From assembly GCF_040515995.1 (NCBI RefSeq), contig NZ_CP159485.1, forward strand, positions 248,001 to 312,000: DNA of 64,000 nucleotides. The letters run 5' to 3'. Both the position numbers and the translations under genes were made by a program. Below, piece after piece: positions 27,948-38,400 of this stretch. The notes beneath the pieces are model-generated. The model searched no databases, was not told where the DNA came from, and was given only the letters and a program-made list of their open reading frames with translations. The stretch comes from Proteinivorax hydrogeniformans. Lineage in GTDB: Bacteria; Bacillota; Proteinivoracia; Proteinivoracales; Proteinivoracaceae. How positions within the stretch are numbered: the first letter of the stretch is position 1; each line of letters begins with the position of its first letter.

Positions 27948-30860
27948 ATGAGTCAGAAACTACGGGAAGTAACAACATACTTTAGGAAAGCCCTTGCCTC
28001 ACACTCTAAGCAAAAGATTGATTTTAAATCAGGGGAATTTATAGAATGTTCTTATGAAGATTTAGAAAGGGGAAAATTAGACGAAGCAATTTTTAACAGC
28101 TTGTCGAAAAAAGCAAATTCCCAAAAAACAAGTATAGAAGTTATTATAGCTGCAAAAACAATTAAAACTAACTTTGATGAGCAAATAAAGAGAAGTACAG
28201 ATATAGATGAACTAACTGGAATATACTTCATACCAGCTATTTTAAATAAAGATGGCTCATTAACCTTTAATAATGTTAATAAATCACCTTGGTTTCCAAG
28301 AGAGTTTTTAGAACCTAACATAGATAGTGTATTAGCAATCGGTAAAAGCGCTAAAATGGATAAATTTCTAAGTGACAAAACAGCTGAAAGGTACAAGATT
28401 AAAACTTGGGAAAATTATTTGAAGTTTGCAAAAAAGCTATATTCATGCACAACAGAAACTGACTTTAAAGAAAAAACCGTTAATGGAGAAGAATTAGAAG
28501 ATAAAGTATATATTTTTAATGACGATACGATAAATGCGACCCAAGGTATCATAGATTTGTATGATCATATGCTTAAAAATAGTGATGAGAACGGTTCATT
28601 AAGAGAGGATGTAAAGCTTTACGAAAAATTAACCTCGTTAGAGGAGACTGACACCGAAGAGCTTATTACAAACGACCTTATTCAAATGAAAAAACATAGT
28701 GGACAAATGGGGGGCGAGTACCCACTTTCTCCATCCCAACGTGAATGCATAAACCACTTTGTTAATACAACCGATGGGGAAGTGTTAGCAGTAAACGGAC
28801 CGCCAGGGACAGGCAAAACCACATTACTACAGTCTATAGTAGCTGATTTAGTTGTAAAAAGAGCTCTAAATAATCAAGCTCCTCCAATTATTGTAGCTAC
28901 ATCTACAAACAATCAAGCTGTCACAAATATCATAGAATCATTTGGTAGTATTAAAAAAGCAGGGTTAAAAAACTTAGAGAAAAGATGGATAGAGGGTGTA
29001 AACAGTTTTGCAACATACTTTCCATCCCAACAAAAGGAAAAAGACGCAACTAAAGAGGGATTCCAATACACTAATCAACTAGGACATCATTTTTTTGAAC
29101 AAGTGAATAGTTCAGAGAACATAAAAAAATCCCAGGACTATTATATTGAGAACGTTAATGTTTTTTTTGATAGTGACTATACAAATGTTAAACAATGCGG
29201 TGAAAGAATACACTCCGAACTGCAAAGAGCAGAGTCTGTAAAAAAGAGCTTGTTAGATATTATTTTTAGATATAATGAGTACAGAGATGACGTGTCGCTT
29301 CTAGAATACTTAGAAATTTTAGGCAAAGAAAATGAAAGACTTGAAGAGGATTTTAACAAGCTAAAGAATAGACTTAAACAATGGGATACTTACTATAAAT
29401 CTATTCCCTTTATCTTTAGATGGCTGGATTTTATTCCATACTTTAAAAAGAAAATTGTCCTTGAAAATAAGTTGTTTATAGAACCGACGGAAGATTTCTT
29501 ACAAGATTCAATGTCAATGGAGCAGATAAAAGAAGAGTATAGCAAACTCATCGTAGAGCAAAGAAACAAAATAACTGAAAAGCAAAAGGTTATAGAAGAA
29601 TTCAATAGTTTATATAAGCAAATTCAAGATGAATTGGATAAACTAGAGCTTTACTTTGATAGAGAGTATTTCAATAAGATCAAAAATATATCAAATGTAA
29701 ATGCCTTAAATGATGAGTTAGACAAGAGTTTAAGATATGTAGAATTTTGGCTTGCTGTACATCATTTTGAATATTTATGGCTCAAAGGAAAATATAAAGA
29801 GTGGGGTTATCAAAAGAATAAAACATTTAAAGATTGTTTACAACAGCGTTTCAGGAGGCTAGCAATGCTAAGCCCTTGTTTTGTAATGACTTTTTACCAA
29901 CTACCTAAGAACTTTCGGTACTATTGCAGTGAAGGAAGTGAAAAACATGGATACTTATATAACTACATAGATTTACTTATAGTAGATGAAGCAGGCCAGG
30001 TCACTCTAGAGGTAGCAGCTTGTTCCTTTTCATTAGCAAAAAATTCATTGGTAGTAGGGGATGTCCATCAAATAGAACCTGTTTGGAATGTAAAGACACC
30101 GCTAGATAAAGCCTTAGCCATAGAATCAGGCGTAATAAATAACCAATCAGAATTTATCAAATTAAAAAACGCAGGAGTAAACACATCGCAATCTAGCATT
30201 ATGAAAATGGCTGCTACAAGCTGTAAATACAAAAAGTTTGATAACAGAGGACTATTTTTAAGCGAGCACAGAAGATGCTATGATGAAATAATCGACTTTT
30301 GTAACCAGTTGGTTTACAACGGGAAATTAGAACCTAAAAGGGGTGAAGGACGAAAAGATCTTAATTTTAAACTAAAAAATGTACCTCATATGGGCCATAA
30401 GCAGGTCAATACTCAGCTTTCAAATAAAAAAAGTGGAAGTAGATATAACAGTGAAGAAGCAAAAGAGATTGTTCAATGGATCGATAAAAATATTGACTCT
30501 ATACAAGAACATTATAAAGACGAAAATCCAAAAGACCTAGTCGGCGTTATAACCCCTTTTAAAGCACAAGAAATATATATATCCAAATTTATAAAAAAAT
30601 ATAAACCAAAGCTGGCAAAACTTATTACGATAGGCACAGTTCATAAATTTCAGGGAGGGGAACGGAAAATAATTATTTTATCTACAGTTTACGGATCCCA
30701 AGAAAAATGCCATTTTATAGACGCTAACAAAAGCATGCTAAATGTAGCAGTCTCACGTGCTAAAGATAGTTTTTTAGTGTTTGGAGATTTAAACTGTCTA
30801 AACAATAATGAAGAAAAAACCAGCGGATTGCTAAAAAAAGCAGTAACTGACAACAACTAG
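27948..30860 (+). CDS. SF1 superfamily helicase (DNA2/NAM7-like)
   Basis: A 970-residue protein; I choose ATG 27948, with GGATGGTG before it, over ATG 27939. Residues ~1-250 are a unique N-terminal region. Walker A GPPGTGKTT is at about 284-292; the Walker B motif is LLIVDEAGQV near 677. The motor core is split by a long coiled-coil insert (about 380-590). Later motifs are SEHRRCYDEI, GVITPFKAQEI, GTVHKFQGGERKII and NVAVSRAKDSFLVFGD, all typical of Upf1/DNA2-type SF1B helicases. No nuclease domain is visible. It opens a cluster of defence genes, so an anti-phage role is likely by location only. It is followed by a hairpin element and the AbiJ-like gene. Confidence 0.9.
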   Translation: MSQKLREVTTYFRKALASHSKQKIDFKSGEFIECSYEDLERGKLDEAIFNSLSKKANSQKTSIEVIIAAKTIKTNFDEQIKRSTDIDELTGIYFIPAILNKDGSLTFNNVNKSPWFPREFLEPNIDSVLAIGKSAKMDKFLSDKTAERYKIKTWENYLKFAKKLYSCTTETDFKEKTVNGEELEDKVYIFNDDTINATQGIIDLYDHMLKNSDENGSLREDVKLYEKLTSLEETDTEELITNDLIQMKKHSGQMGGEYPLSPSQRECINHFVNTTDGEVLAVNGPPGTGKTTLLQSIVADLVVKRALNNQAPPIIVATSTNNQAVTNIIESFGSIKKAGLKNLEKRWIEGVNSFATYFPSQQKEKDATKEGFQYTNQLGHHFFEQVNSSENIKKSQDYYIENVNVFFDSDYTNVKQCGERIHSELQRAESVKKSLLDIIFRYNEYRDDVSLLEYLEILGKENERLEEDFNKLKNRLKQWDTYYKSIPFIFRWLDFIPYFKKKIVLENKLFIEPTEDFLQDSMSMEQIKEEYSKLIVEQRNKITEKQKVIEEFNSLYKQIQDELDKLELYFDREYFNKIKNISNVNALNDELDKSLRYVEFWLAVHHFEYLWLKGKYKEWGYQKNKTFKDCLQQRFRRLAMLSPCFVMTFYQLPKNFRYYCSEGSEKHGYLYNYIDLLIVDEAGQVTLEVAACSFSLAKNSLVVGDVHQIEPVWNVKTPLDKALAIESGVINNQSEFIKLKNAGVNTSQSSIMKMAATSCKYKKFDNRGLFLSEHRRCYDEIIDFCNQLVYNGKLEPKRGEGRKDLNFKLKNVPHMGHKQVNTQLSNKKSGSRYNSEEAKEIVQWIDKNIDSIQEHYKDENPKDLVGVITPFKAQEIYISKFIKKYKPKLAKLITIGTVHKFQGGERKIIILSTVYGSQEKCHFIDANKSMLNVAVSRAKDSFLVFGDLNCLNNNEEKTSGLLKKAVTDNN

Positions 30861-30912
30861 GTTTATTGTTTTGCTCCGTTTTATTTTTGTAGGAGGTTAT
30901 CTTGGGTTTGTT

Positions 30913-30965
30913 ATAATTACACCCCATCCTTTTGACAGCATTGTGTCATTTAGATGGGGTGCTTT
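30913..30965. repeat. Inverted-repeat hairpin element left of the AbiJ-like gene
   Basis: The element reads ATAATTACACCCCATCC into an inner TGACA...TGTCA stem and out through ATGGGGTG. Its reverse complement recurs at 31981-32030 on the other side of the AbiJ-like gene, with only a few differences. It lies 52 bases after the helicase stop and could also act as its terminator. Confidence 0.85.
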
Positions 30966-31112
30966 GGGATTACTTAAAGTCTTAAATATAGAAATATATA
31001 TTGATCCACCCCTACATATGGAATGCTATTGGTTAATCTTATAAATAGAGCAGGAAAACTTGCTTTATTGTAAAAGATGTATTTACTTATTATTGCAAAG
31101 AAGGGGATAGTT

Positions 31113-31973
31113 TTGTTATTTTCAGAAAGATATGGATATAAAAAGGTTACTCAAGTCCTTCAGGTTGAAGAGCTAAACTATGAGACAAAAGTGGGGCTAT
31201 GGAATGTTTTGACTAAATTTTATTGGGACAAAGCTGATAAAGACAAATACTGGGATTCTAGCCCTGAGATGAGTGACTTAATAAGCAGCCTGTGGTGTGA
31301 TTATTTCAAACTACCTATTGATGAAATAGAAGATTTGTTTTGGGACAATGTACACAAAATAATAAAGAATTTCTATTTTAGTGAAGAGGCTCATTGGTAT
31401 GAAGTATACGACTTTATAGAGTTTATTGGAAATTGTAAAGCATTTTCTCTATATCTAAGGAGTTTTAAAAAGGAATGCAACAAAGTCTTAGAAAGAGAAA
31501 GAACAGCGTACCGATTTATTGGCAACCACATTACTTCAATTGTTAATGATAATGAAATAAAAGAAGTAGAAACAGCACTTAACAATAATAAACTCAAACA
31601 CGTTTCCACCCACTTAGATAATGCATTAGAGTTGCTGTCTGATAGAAAAAATCCAGATTATCGTAATTCAATAAAAGAATCTATAAGTGCTGTGGAGGGC
31701 GTGGCTAGGTTGATATCTGGTAATAAAAAAGCAGAGTTAAGGCCAGCCTTAAAAGAGCTTGAAGAAAAATTAGGTGTGGAAGTACATGGCGCCTTAAGAG
31801 AGGGATTTATAAAGATATATGGATATACAAGTGACGGTGATGGAATAAGGCATGCCCTTACCGATTCCTCCACAGTAAATTTTGAAGATGCGAAATTTAT
31901 GCTTGTTACTTGTTCCGCTTTTGTTAATTATTTAGTATCAAAGGCTCAACAAGCGGAAATTGATTTATCGTAA
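31113..31973 (+). CDS. AbiJ-NTD4/HEPN-like abortive infection protein
   Basis: A 286-residue protein. I start it at TTG 31113 with AAGGGG seven bases before; this makes it begin MLFSERYGYKKVTQVLQVEE, the usual opening of the AbiJ_NTD4 domain (to about residue 110, including LWNVL and FWDNVH). The C-terminal half (about 145-275) has a helical HEPN-like domain: NSIKESISAVEGVARLI, ALREGFIKIYGYTSDGDG and the conserved IRHAL. HEPN-type partners in Abi proteins are usually RNases that stop growth of phage-infected cells. The gene stands alone, bracketed by inverted repeats, between the helicase and the restriction operon. Confidence 0.85.
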   Translation: MLFSERYGYKKVTQVLQVEELNYETKVGLWNVLTKFYWDKADKDKYWDSSPEMSDLISSLWCDYFKLPIDEIEDLFWDNVHKIIKNFYFSEEAHWYEVYDFIEFIGNCKAFSLYLRSFKKECNKVLERERTAYRFIGNHITSIVNDNEIKEVETALNNNKLKHVSTHLDNALELLSDRKNPDYRNSIKESISAVEGVARLISGNKKAELRPALKELEEKLGVEVHGALREGFIKIYGYTSDGDGIRHALTDSSTVNFEDAKFMLVTCSAFVNYLVSKAQQAEIDLS

Positions 31974-31980
31974 CCCCAAT

Positions 31981-32030
31981 AAACACCCCATTTACGACAC
32001 AAAAGTGTCATAAGGATGGGGTGTAATTAT
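31981..32030. repeat. Inverted-repeat hairpin element right of the AbiJ-like gene
   Basis: It reads AAACACCCCAT, an inner GACAC-AAAA-GTGTC hairpin, and GGATGGGGTGTAATTAT. It is the reverse complement of the element at 30913-30965. A T-rich stretch follows, so it may end transcription of the AbiJ-like gene. Confidence 0.85.
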
Positions 32031-32054
32031 TTTTCCACAAATATCCAAAACCCC

Positions 32055-32084
32055 TTGACTATTCACCAAACAACTGGGTATAAT
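32055..32084 (+). promoter_or_regulatory. Sigma-A promoter of the restriction-modification operon
   Basis: A -35 TTGACT at 32055-32060 and a perfect -10 TATAAT at 32079-32084 with an 18-base spacer, 55 bases before the first gene. Confidence 0.85.
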
Positions 32085-32139
32085 AGACTCAAATATAAAT
32101 GTTAAATAAAATATTTAACAAAATAGAAGGAGGGGGAAT

Positions 32140-32721
32140 GTGAAGTTATGTGATTTTGCTGAGGTTAAGACTGGGGTTGTGCTTGCTCGTAAGAAGGTTA
32201 ACGGTAATGGTGATGTTGCTGCTACATATAATCTGCTTACCTTAAATAACATCGGTGATGATGGAGTTATTATTAATGGTGATGGTTTTGAAACGTTTCA
32301 TAGTAGCGATGCTTTAGGGGCTCATTACTTTACTGAGGCTGGGGATGTAGTTATGCGGCTTAGTCATCCTCATACTGCTGTTTATATTGATGAGAAGCAT
32401 GCCGGTCTTTTGGTTCCGTCTTACTTTGCCATTATTAAAGCTGATACCCGTAAATGTTTGCCACAATTTATATCTTGGTATCTAAACTCTTCTATGGTAA
32501 AGAGAGAGTTAGAGCGATCTCAAAGTGGCTCTCGGATACCTAGCACCAACAAAAATGTGCTAAAGTCCATTCCGATGCAGGAAATAACCTTAGAAAAACA
32601 GAAATGGATAGTAGACTTATTAAAACTGCATCAAAGAGAAAAACATCTCTATTATAGGTTGATAGAGGAAAAAGAAAAAGAATTTACCGCTATAACACAA
32701 CAAATCTTAGCTAAAAAATAA
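32140..32721 (+). CDS. Single-TRD (half) type I specificity subunit-like protein
   Basis: A 193-residue protein starting at GTG 32140 with AGGAGGGGGA in front. It contains one target-recognition domain typical of HsdS (AEVKTGVVLARKKVNG, YFTEAGDVVMRLSHPHTAV, LLVPSYFAIIK, QSGSRIPSTNKNVLKSIPM) followed by one coiled-coil arm (about 150-193). Normal HsdS has two such units. It is the first gene of the operon, 12 bases before hsdM, while a full hsdS follows hsdM. It may pair as a dimer to give a second, symmetric specificity, or modulate the main enzyme (inference). Confidence 0.85.
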   Translation: MKLCDFAEVKTGVVLARKKVNGNGDVAATYNLLTLNNIGDDGVIINGDGFETFHSSDALGAHYFTEAGDVVMRLSHPHTAVYIDEKHAGLLVPSYFAIIKADTRKCLPQFISWYLNSSMVKRELERSQSGSRIPSTNKNVLKSIPMQEITLEKQKWIVDLLKLHQREKHLYYRLIEEKEKEFTAITQQILAKK

Positions 32722-32733
32722 GGGGGAGAAAAA

Positions 32734-34263
32734 ATGAGTGAAAAAGTAACCCAAGATCAAATTAACTCTGTCCTATGGCAAGCGGCAGATACATTTAGAG
32801 GAAAGATAGATTCCAGTACTTACAAAGATTATATCCTGACTATGTTGTTTGTGAAGTATATCAGCGATTCATATAAAGAAAGCGTGGAGCAATACACAGA
32901 AAGGTATAACGGTGATGAAAGACGGATAGAGCGGGCCCTATCCAGAGAACGGTTTGTGTTAGAAGAAAACACAACTTTTGACTATCTATATGACAGAAGA
33001 ACTAGTCCGGAAATTGGCGAAACCATCAACAAAGCCTTATCAGGCATAGAGGAAAACAACAGCAGAAAACTTAGAGGAGTATTTAGAAACATAGACTTTA
33101 ACTCCGAATCGGTGCTAGGAAAAGCCAGAGAAAGAAATGCCATCTTACGTTCATTGCTAGAAGATTTTAATAGATTAAACCTAAGACCTTCGGTACTAGG
33201 TGATGAAGATATCATAGGAGATGCATACCAATACATGATTGGCGAGTTTGCCTCCGGTGCCGGCAAAAAAGGTGGAGAGTTTTACACCCCAGGAATGGCC
33301 TCCGAACTACTAGCTCGTCTAGTTAAGCCAGAGGAAAATGACCGTATCTATGACCCTACCTGTGGATCTGGCTCGCTACTTATTAAAGTGGCAAACAAAG
33401 TGCCAAATAAAAAGGTTGCCATTTACGGCCAAGAGCGAAACGGTGCAACCCATTCACTAGCTCTTATGAATATGTACCTTCACGGCATTGACGATGCCAA
33501 GCTAGAATGGGGAGATACCTTAGCAAATCCTCTACACCTAGAAGATGAAAAGCTAATGAAGTTCCAAGCCATAGTAGCAAACCCTCCATTTTCACTGGAC
33601 AAATGGGCCATGGGCTTTGCAGGAGAAGGTGCAAACGACAAGAAGTTTAAAATGGACGCAAGCTTAGACCCCCATCGTCGTTTTGGGTGGGGAGTGCCAC
33701 CATCATCAAAAGGTGATTACGCCTTTGTGCAACACATGCTTTACTCGCTAGCAGAAAACGGCCGCATGTCAACAATCCTGCCCCATGGAGTGCTGTTTAG
33801 AGGAGCCAGCGAAGGCAAAATCAGAAAGCAAATAATAGACATGAACCTTCTAGATGCAGTAATTGGCCTGCCAGAGAAACTATTTTACGGCACAGGGATT
33901 CCAGCCTGCATCATGGTATTTAAAAAGAATCGCCAGCGAAAAGATGTGCTATTTATCGATGCATCAGAAGAAGGAAACTACGAAAAAGGCAAAAACCAAA
34001 ACCGTATGCGAGAACAAGACATAGCCAAAATAGTACAAACTTATGAAAACTACGAAACCAAAGACAAATATTCCTATGTAGCTACCCTAGATGAAATAAA
34101 AGAAAACGACTATAACCTTAACATACCTCGCTACGTAGACACCTTTGAAGAGGAAGAACCGGTGGACATGAAACAGGTGGAAGGAAATATTAAAGACATA
34201 AAAAAAGAACTTAGCGAAGTGGAAGAGCAGATGGAAAAATATTTGGAAGAACTGGGATTGTAG
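32734..34263 (+). CDS. hsdM: Type I restriction-modification methyltransferase subunit
   Basis: A 509-residue N6-adenine methyltransferase. The N-terminal HsdM domain begins SVLWQAADTFRGKIDSSTYK. The SAM-binding motif DPTCGSGSLL starts at about residue 207 and the catalytic NPPF is at about 283-286. A C-terminal helical region (about 465-509) contacts HsdS. Together with HsdS it methylates a split recognition site and, with HsdR, cuts unmodified DNA. The length is normal and the motifs are intact. It is followed by hsdS after 9 bases. Confidence 0.96.
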   Translation: MSEKVTQDQINSVLWQAADTFRGKIDSSTYKDYILTMLFVKYISDSYKESVEQYTERYNGDERRIERALSRERFVLEENTTFDYLYDRRTSPEIGETINKALSGIEENNSRKLRGVFRNIDFNSESVLGKARERNAILRSLLEDFNRLNLRPSVLGDEDIIGDAYQYMIGEFASGAGKKGGEFYTPGMASELLARLVKPEENDRIYDPTCGSGSLLIKVANKVPNKKVAIYGQERNGATHSLALMNMYLHGIDDAKLEWGDTLANPLHLEDEKLMKFQAIVANPPFSLDKWAMGFAGEGANDKKFKMDASLDPHRRFGWGVPPSSKGDYAFVQHMLYSLAENGRMSTILPHGVLFRGASEGKIRKQIIDMNLLDAVIGLPEKLFYGTGIPACIMVFKKNRQRKDVLFIDASEEGNYEKGKNQNRMREQDIAKIVQTYENYETKDKYSYVATLDEIKENDYNLNIPRYVDTFEEEEPVDMKQVEGNIKDIKKELSEVEEQMEKYLEELGL

Positions 34264-34272
34264 GTGGTAATT

Positions 34273-35400
34273 ATGGTTAACAACTTTGAAAAAGATATAC
34301 CAAAGGGATGGGACCTTTTGAAACTAGGTGAAATATTAGATGTAAAGCATGGTAAAAACCAAAAAGATGTGGAAGATAATAATGGAGATTACCCTATATT
34401 TGGCACGGGTGGGCAAATTGGAAATGCTAGAGCATATCTCCTCGACAAACCCTCCGTACTAATAGGTAGGAAAGGTACAATTGATAAGCCTAGGTATATT
34501 GAACAGGGGTTTTGGACAGTTGATACACTGTTTTATACAGTAATAAATGAACGAAATAACCCCAAATTCGTATATTATAAATTTTGCATGATACCTTGGA
34601 AAAAATACAACGAAGCAACTGGTGTGCCAAGTTTGAGTGCATCTACAATAAAGAGTATAAAGGTTTTATTACCACCGCTTAACGAACAAGAAAAAATAGC
34701 CTCCATCCTCTCAACATGGGATAAGGCTATACAGTTAAAAGAAAAGCTAATCCAGCAGAAAAAACAGCAGAAAAAAGGCCTGATGCAAAAACTGCTAACA
34801 GGAGAAAAAAGACTTCCTGGGTTTGAAGGGGAGTGGGAAGAAGTAAAATTAGGGGATATTTTAAAAGAGAGGAAAGAGACCGGCTACACTGGACTTGAAC
34901 TATTAGCAATTACTAGCACTAAAGGGGTAATAAAGCGAAGTGAACTGGAAAGTAAAGATAATTCTAGTGAAGATAAAAGTAAGTATAAAAGGATTTTACC
35001 AAACGATATAGGCTATAACACCATGCGAATGTGGCAAGGAGTTTCAGGGGTTTCAAGTTATGAAGGAATTGTTAGTCCAGCATATACAGTTTTAAAGCCG
35101 ACTCCAAGGATAGCACCTAACTTTATAGGGTATTTATTTAAACATCCAAAAATTATAAACTTATTTAAGCGCTACTCTCAAGGGTTAGTTAATGACACAC
35201 TTAACTTAAAGTATGTGAATTTTAAAGTTATAAAAGTCAAAATTCCTGTAGACCTTTCTGAACAAAAAGCCATTGCACAAACTTTAATTACAATTGATGA
35301 AAATATAAGGGTGCTTGAAGAAAACATTACCCAACTAAAACAACAAAAGAAAGGTCTAATGCAGCTATTGCTTACGGGAAAAGTTAGAGTAAAGGTTTAA
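34273..35400 (+). CDS. hsdS: Type I restriction-modification specificity subunit
   Basis: A 375-residue subunit with two target-recognition domains. I start it at ATG 34273, with AGGTGG five bases before, rather than the in-frame GTG that touches the hsdM stop. TRD1 covers about 8-140 and ends in LPPLNEQEKIASILSTWDK; the conserved coil has KKQQKKGLMQKLLTG. TRD2 is about 185-330, and a second coil repeats as QQKKGLMQLLLTG. The near-identical coil repeats are also typical sites for recombination that swaps domains. It sets the DNA target of the HsdM/HsdR complex. Confidence 0.95.
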   Translation: MVNNFEKDIPKGWDLLKLGEILDVKHGKNQKDVEDNNGDYPIFGTGGQIGNARAYLLDKPSVLIGRKGTIDKPRYIEQGFWTVDTLFYTVINERNNPKFVYYKFCMIPWKKYNEATGVPSLSASTIKSIKVLLPPLNEQEKIASILSTWDKAIQLKEKLIQQKKQQKKGLMQKLLTGEKRLPGFEGEWEEVKLGDILKERKETGYTGLELLAITSTKGVIKRSELESKDNSSEDKSKYKRILPNDIGYNTMRMWQGVSGVSSYEGIVSPAYTVLKPTPRIAPNFIGYLFKHPKIINLFKRYSQGLVNDTLNLKYVNFKVIKVKIPVDLSEQKAIAQTLITIDENIRVLEENITQLKQQKKGLMQLLLTGKVRVKV

Positions 35401-35444
35401 CCTTTGCTCCTTTTCCCATTTAACAAAGAAATGGAGGTGTAGTT

Positions 35445-38400
35445 TTGAGGTATTCAAGTCAAAGCGAAGAAAATATAAGCCAGCAGCCTGCTATTGAAGT
35501 GCTGCAAGGTTTGGGGTATGAGTGTATAGCTCCGGAAAAAGCAGAGCAGATGCGAATTAGTATGCATAGCCCTTTTCTAAACTCAGTTCTAGAAGAAAAA
35601 CTAAAAGAGTTAAATTCTTATGAATACAAAGGACAGCAGCACTCCTTTAGCGATGGCAACATTCAAAAGGCTATAAGAGACTTAGACGAGCCCCTTACTG
35701 ACGGCCTTGTCAAAACCAACGAAAAAATATATGAATCTCTAATGCTAGGCCGCAGTTATACAGAGTATCTGCCCGATGGATCTATCAAATCCTTTACCCT
35801 TAAATACATAGACTGGGAAAATATCGAGAACAACTCATACCACATAGTAGAGGAGTTTTCCGTAGAGCGAGAAACAGGGGATGAAACAGCTCGGCCGGAT
35901 ATAGTTCTGTTTATCAACGGTATTCCTTTTGTAGTTATCGAGTGCAAAAAGGCAGCTATGGGTGTGGCCCAAGGTGTAGAGCAAACTATTCGTAATCAGC
36001 GCAATGACTATATCCCGCAGCTTTTTAAGTTTGTCCAGCTAGTTATGGCAACAAACAAAAACGAAGTACAATATGCCACCTGTGGCACCCCTAAAAGATT
36101 TTGGTCTGTGTGGAAAGAAGAGCATGAAGCATGGCTCAACGAATATTTACAAAACATAGTCACCAACCGAATTGCAACCACTCAAGATAAAAACATCATA
36201 TCCCTATGTCATCCAAAGCGCTTGCTAGAATTAACTAAGTTTTTTACTGTTTTTGATAAAGACATAAAGAAGATATGTCGCTATCAACAATACTTTGCCA
36301 TAAAGGAAATTATAGAAACAATAGGAACCTACGACGAAGCGGGCAACCGCCAAAGCGGGGTTATTTGGCATACCCAAGGCTCTGGCAAGAGTTTAACAAT
36401 GGTAATGCTAGCTAAATATATTTTATCTAACCTTGCTAAACACAGCCCTAAGGTTGTAATTGTTACAGACAGGGTGGAGCTAGACAAGCAAATTCACAAC
36501 ACCTTTAACCATACAAGGCTAAAAGCCAGCCGAGCAAGATCCGGATCACACCTAGTAGATCTTATTGACGATAACAATGCTGATATTATAACCACTTTGG
36601 TTCACAAGTTTGACACGGCATCCCAAACCAGCGACGCCATAGAATCAAAAGATGTTTTTGTGCTGGTAGATGAAAGTCACAGAACCCAGTACGGAGAGCT
36701 GCACACCAAAATGAAAAGGGTATTTCCAAATGCTTGCTACTTAGGTTTTACCGGAACCCCACTTATGAAAAAAGAAAAAAACACCATGATAAAGTTTGGC
36801 AAGCTAATCCACACCTACACCATAGCCGATGGGGTCAAAGACAAAGCTATCCTACCACTGTTATATGAAGGCAAGATGGTGGAGCAAACAATAAATCAAA
36901 ACGCTGTAGATAGAAAGTTAGAGATGATTACCCGACATCTTAACGAAAAGCAAAAAGATGAAGTTATGCAAAAATGGTCTCAGTATGAAAGAATAGCATC
37001 GTCGGACCAGCGGATAGAAATGATAGCCTTTGACATTAACAAACACTTCTTTGACAACTACAAAACTCAAGGCTCACAGTTTAAAGCTATGCTAGCTACA
37101 AACAGCAAAATCGAAGCCATCCGCTACTTTAATGCCTTTGAAGAGTTAGGAGATTTAAACACCGCTGTGGTAATATCCCCACCGGATAAGCGAGAGGGAT
37201 ATGATGCCGTAGATGAAGAATCCAAAAATAAAGTTATTAACTTCTGGGACAAAATGATGAACCGCTATGGTAGCGAAGAAGCTTATGAAGATGCTATCAA
37301 AGACGAGTTTGTAAATGGCGATGAAATAGACCTTTTAATAGTGGTTGATAAGCTACTAACAGGTTTTGATGCTCCAAAAGCTACAGTGCTATATATCGAT
37401 AAGCCGCTAAAAGAGCATACACTACTACAAGCTATAGCAAGGGTAAACCGCCTCCATGAAGGCAAGGATTACGGTTTTATCATAGACTACAGAGGTCTAC
37501 TTGAAAGGCTGGACACCGCCATGGAGATGTACTCCGGCGCTGGCCTAGAAAACTTTGATCCTGAAGATTTAAAGGGAGCACTACATGATGTAATCAGTGT
37601 AATAGGTTCTTTAAGGCAATATCATTCAGAGCTTATGGACATATTTGCACCAATAAAGAACAAAGCAGATAGCGAAGAGTATGAAGTGCTACTAGCTGAC
37701 GAAGAGCTGCGAGAAGATTTTTACGAAGTCCTTAGTAGATTTGGCCGCAACCTAGGTATAGCACTAGAGTCTGAAAAAATTTACGATGCCCTAGGACAAA
37801 AAGAGCTAAATAAATACAAAAAAGACCTAAAGTTCTTCCAAAGTCTTAGAAAGACCGTAAAACTTCGCTACTCCGACACCGTAGACCACAAAGAATACGA
37901 AGCAAAGATGCAAAAAATAATGGACCAGTATATATCCTCAGAAGATATCATGAGGATAACCAATCCAGTAGACATCTTAAACGAAAAAGACTTTGAAGAT
38001 GAGCTAGACCGCCTAGGTTCTAAAAGGGCCAAAGCAGATGCCATCCAATCAAGGCTTACAAAAAGCATAAACGCCAAATGGGATGAAAACCCCGCCCACT
38101 ATAAAAAGTTTTCTCAAAGGCTACAGGATATACTAGACGAGTACAGAGAACGCCGAATATCAGAAAAAGAATACTTTGAAAAAATGAAAGACCTTATGAA
38201 TGACTACCGCCAAGGCGAGCCCACAGACGACTATCCAGAACCGATAAAGAAAAACAAATCAGCCCAAGCCTTTTACGGAGTAACAAAAGAGCTTGTCCTA
38301 GACAATAAAGAAAGTAATATTAACTATGATGCAATAGGACAGCTGGCACTAGAAGTGGATAAAATAATCCAAAAGTATGCCAAAGTAGACTGGAAAAACA

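Noticed and set aside
30861-31112. ATG at 31077 as start of the AbiJ-like gene
   Set aside because: It would add 12 residues before the conserved domain start and has no ribosome binding site, while TTG 31113 has AAGGGG at good spacing.
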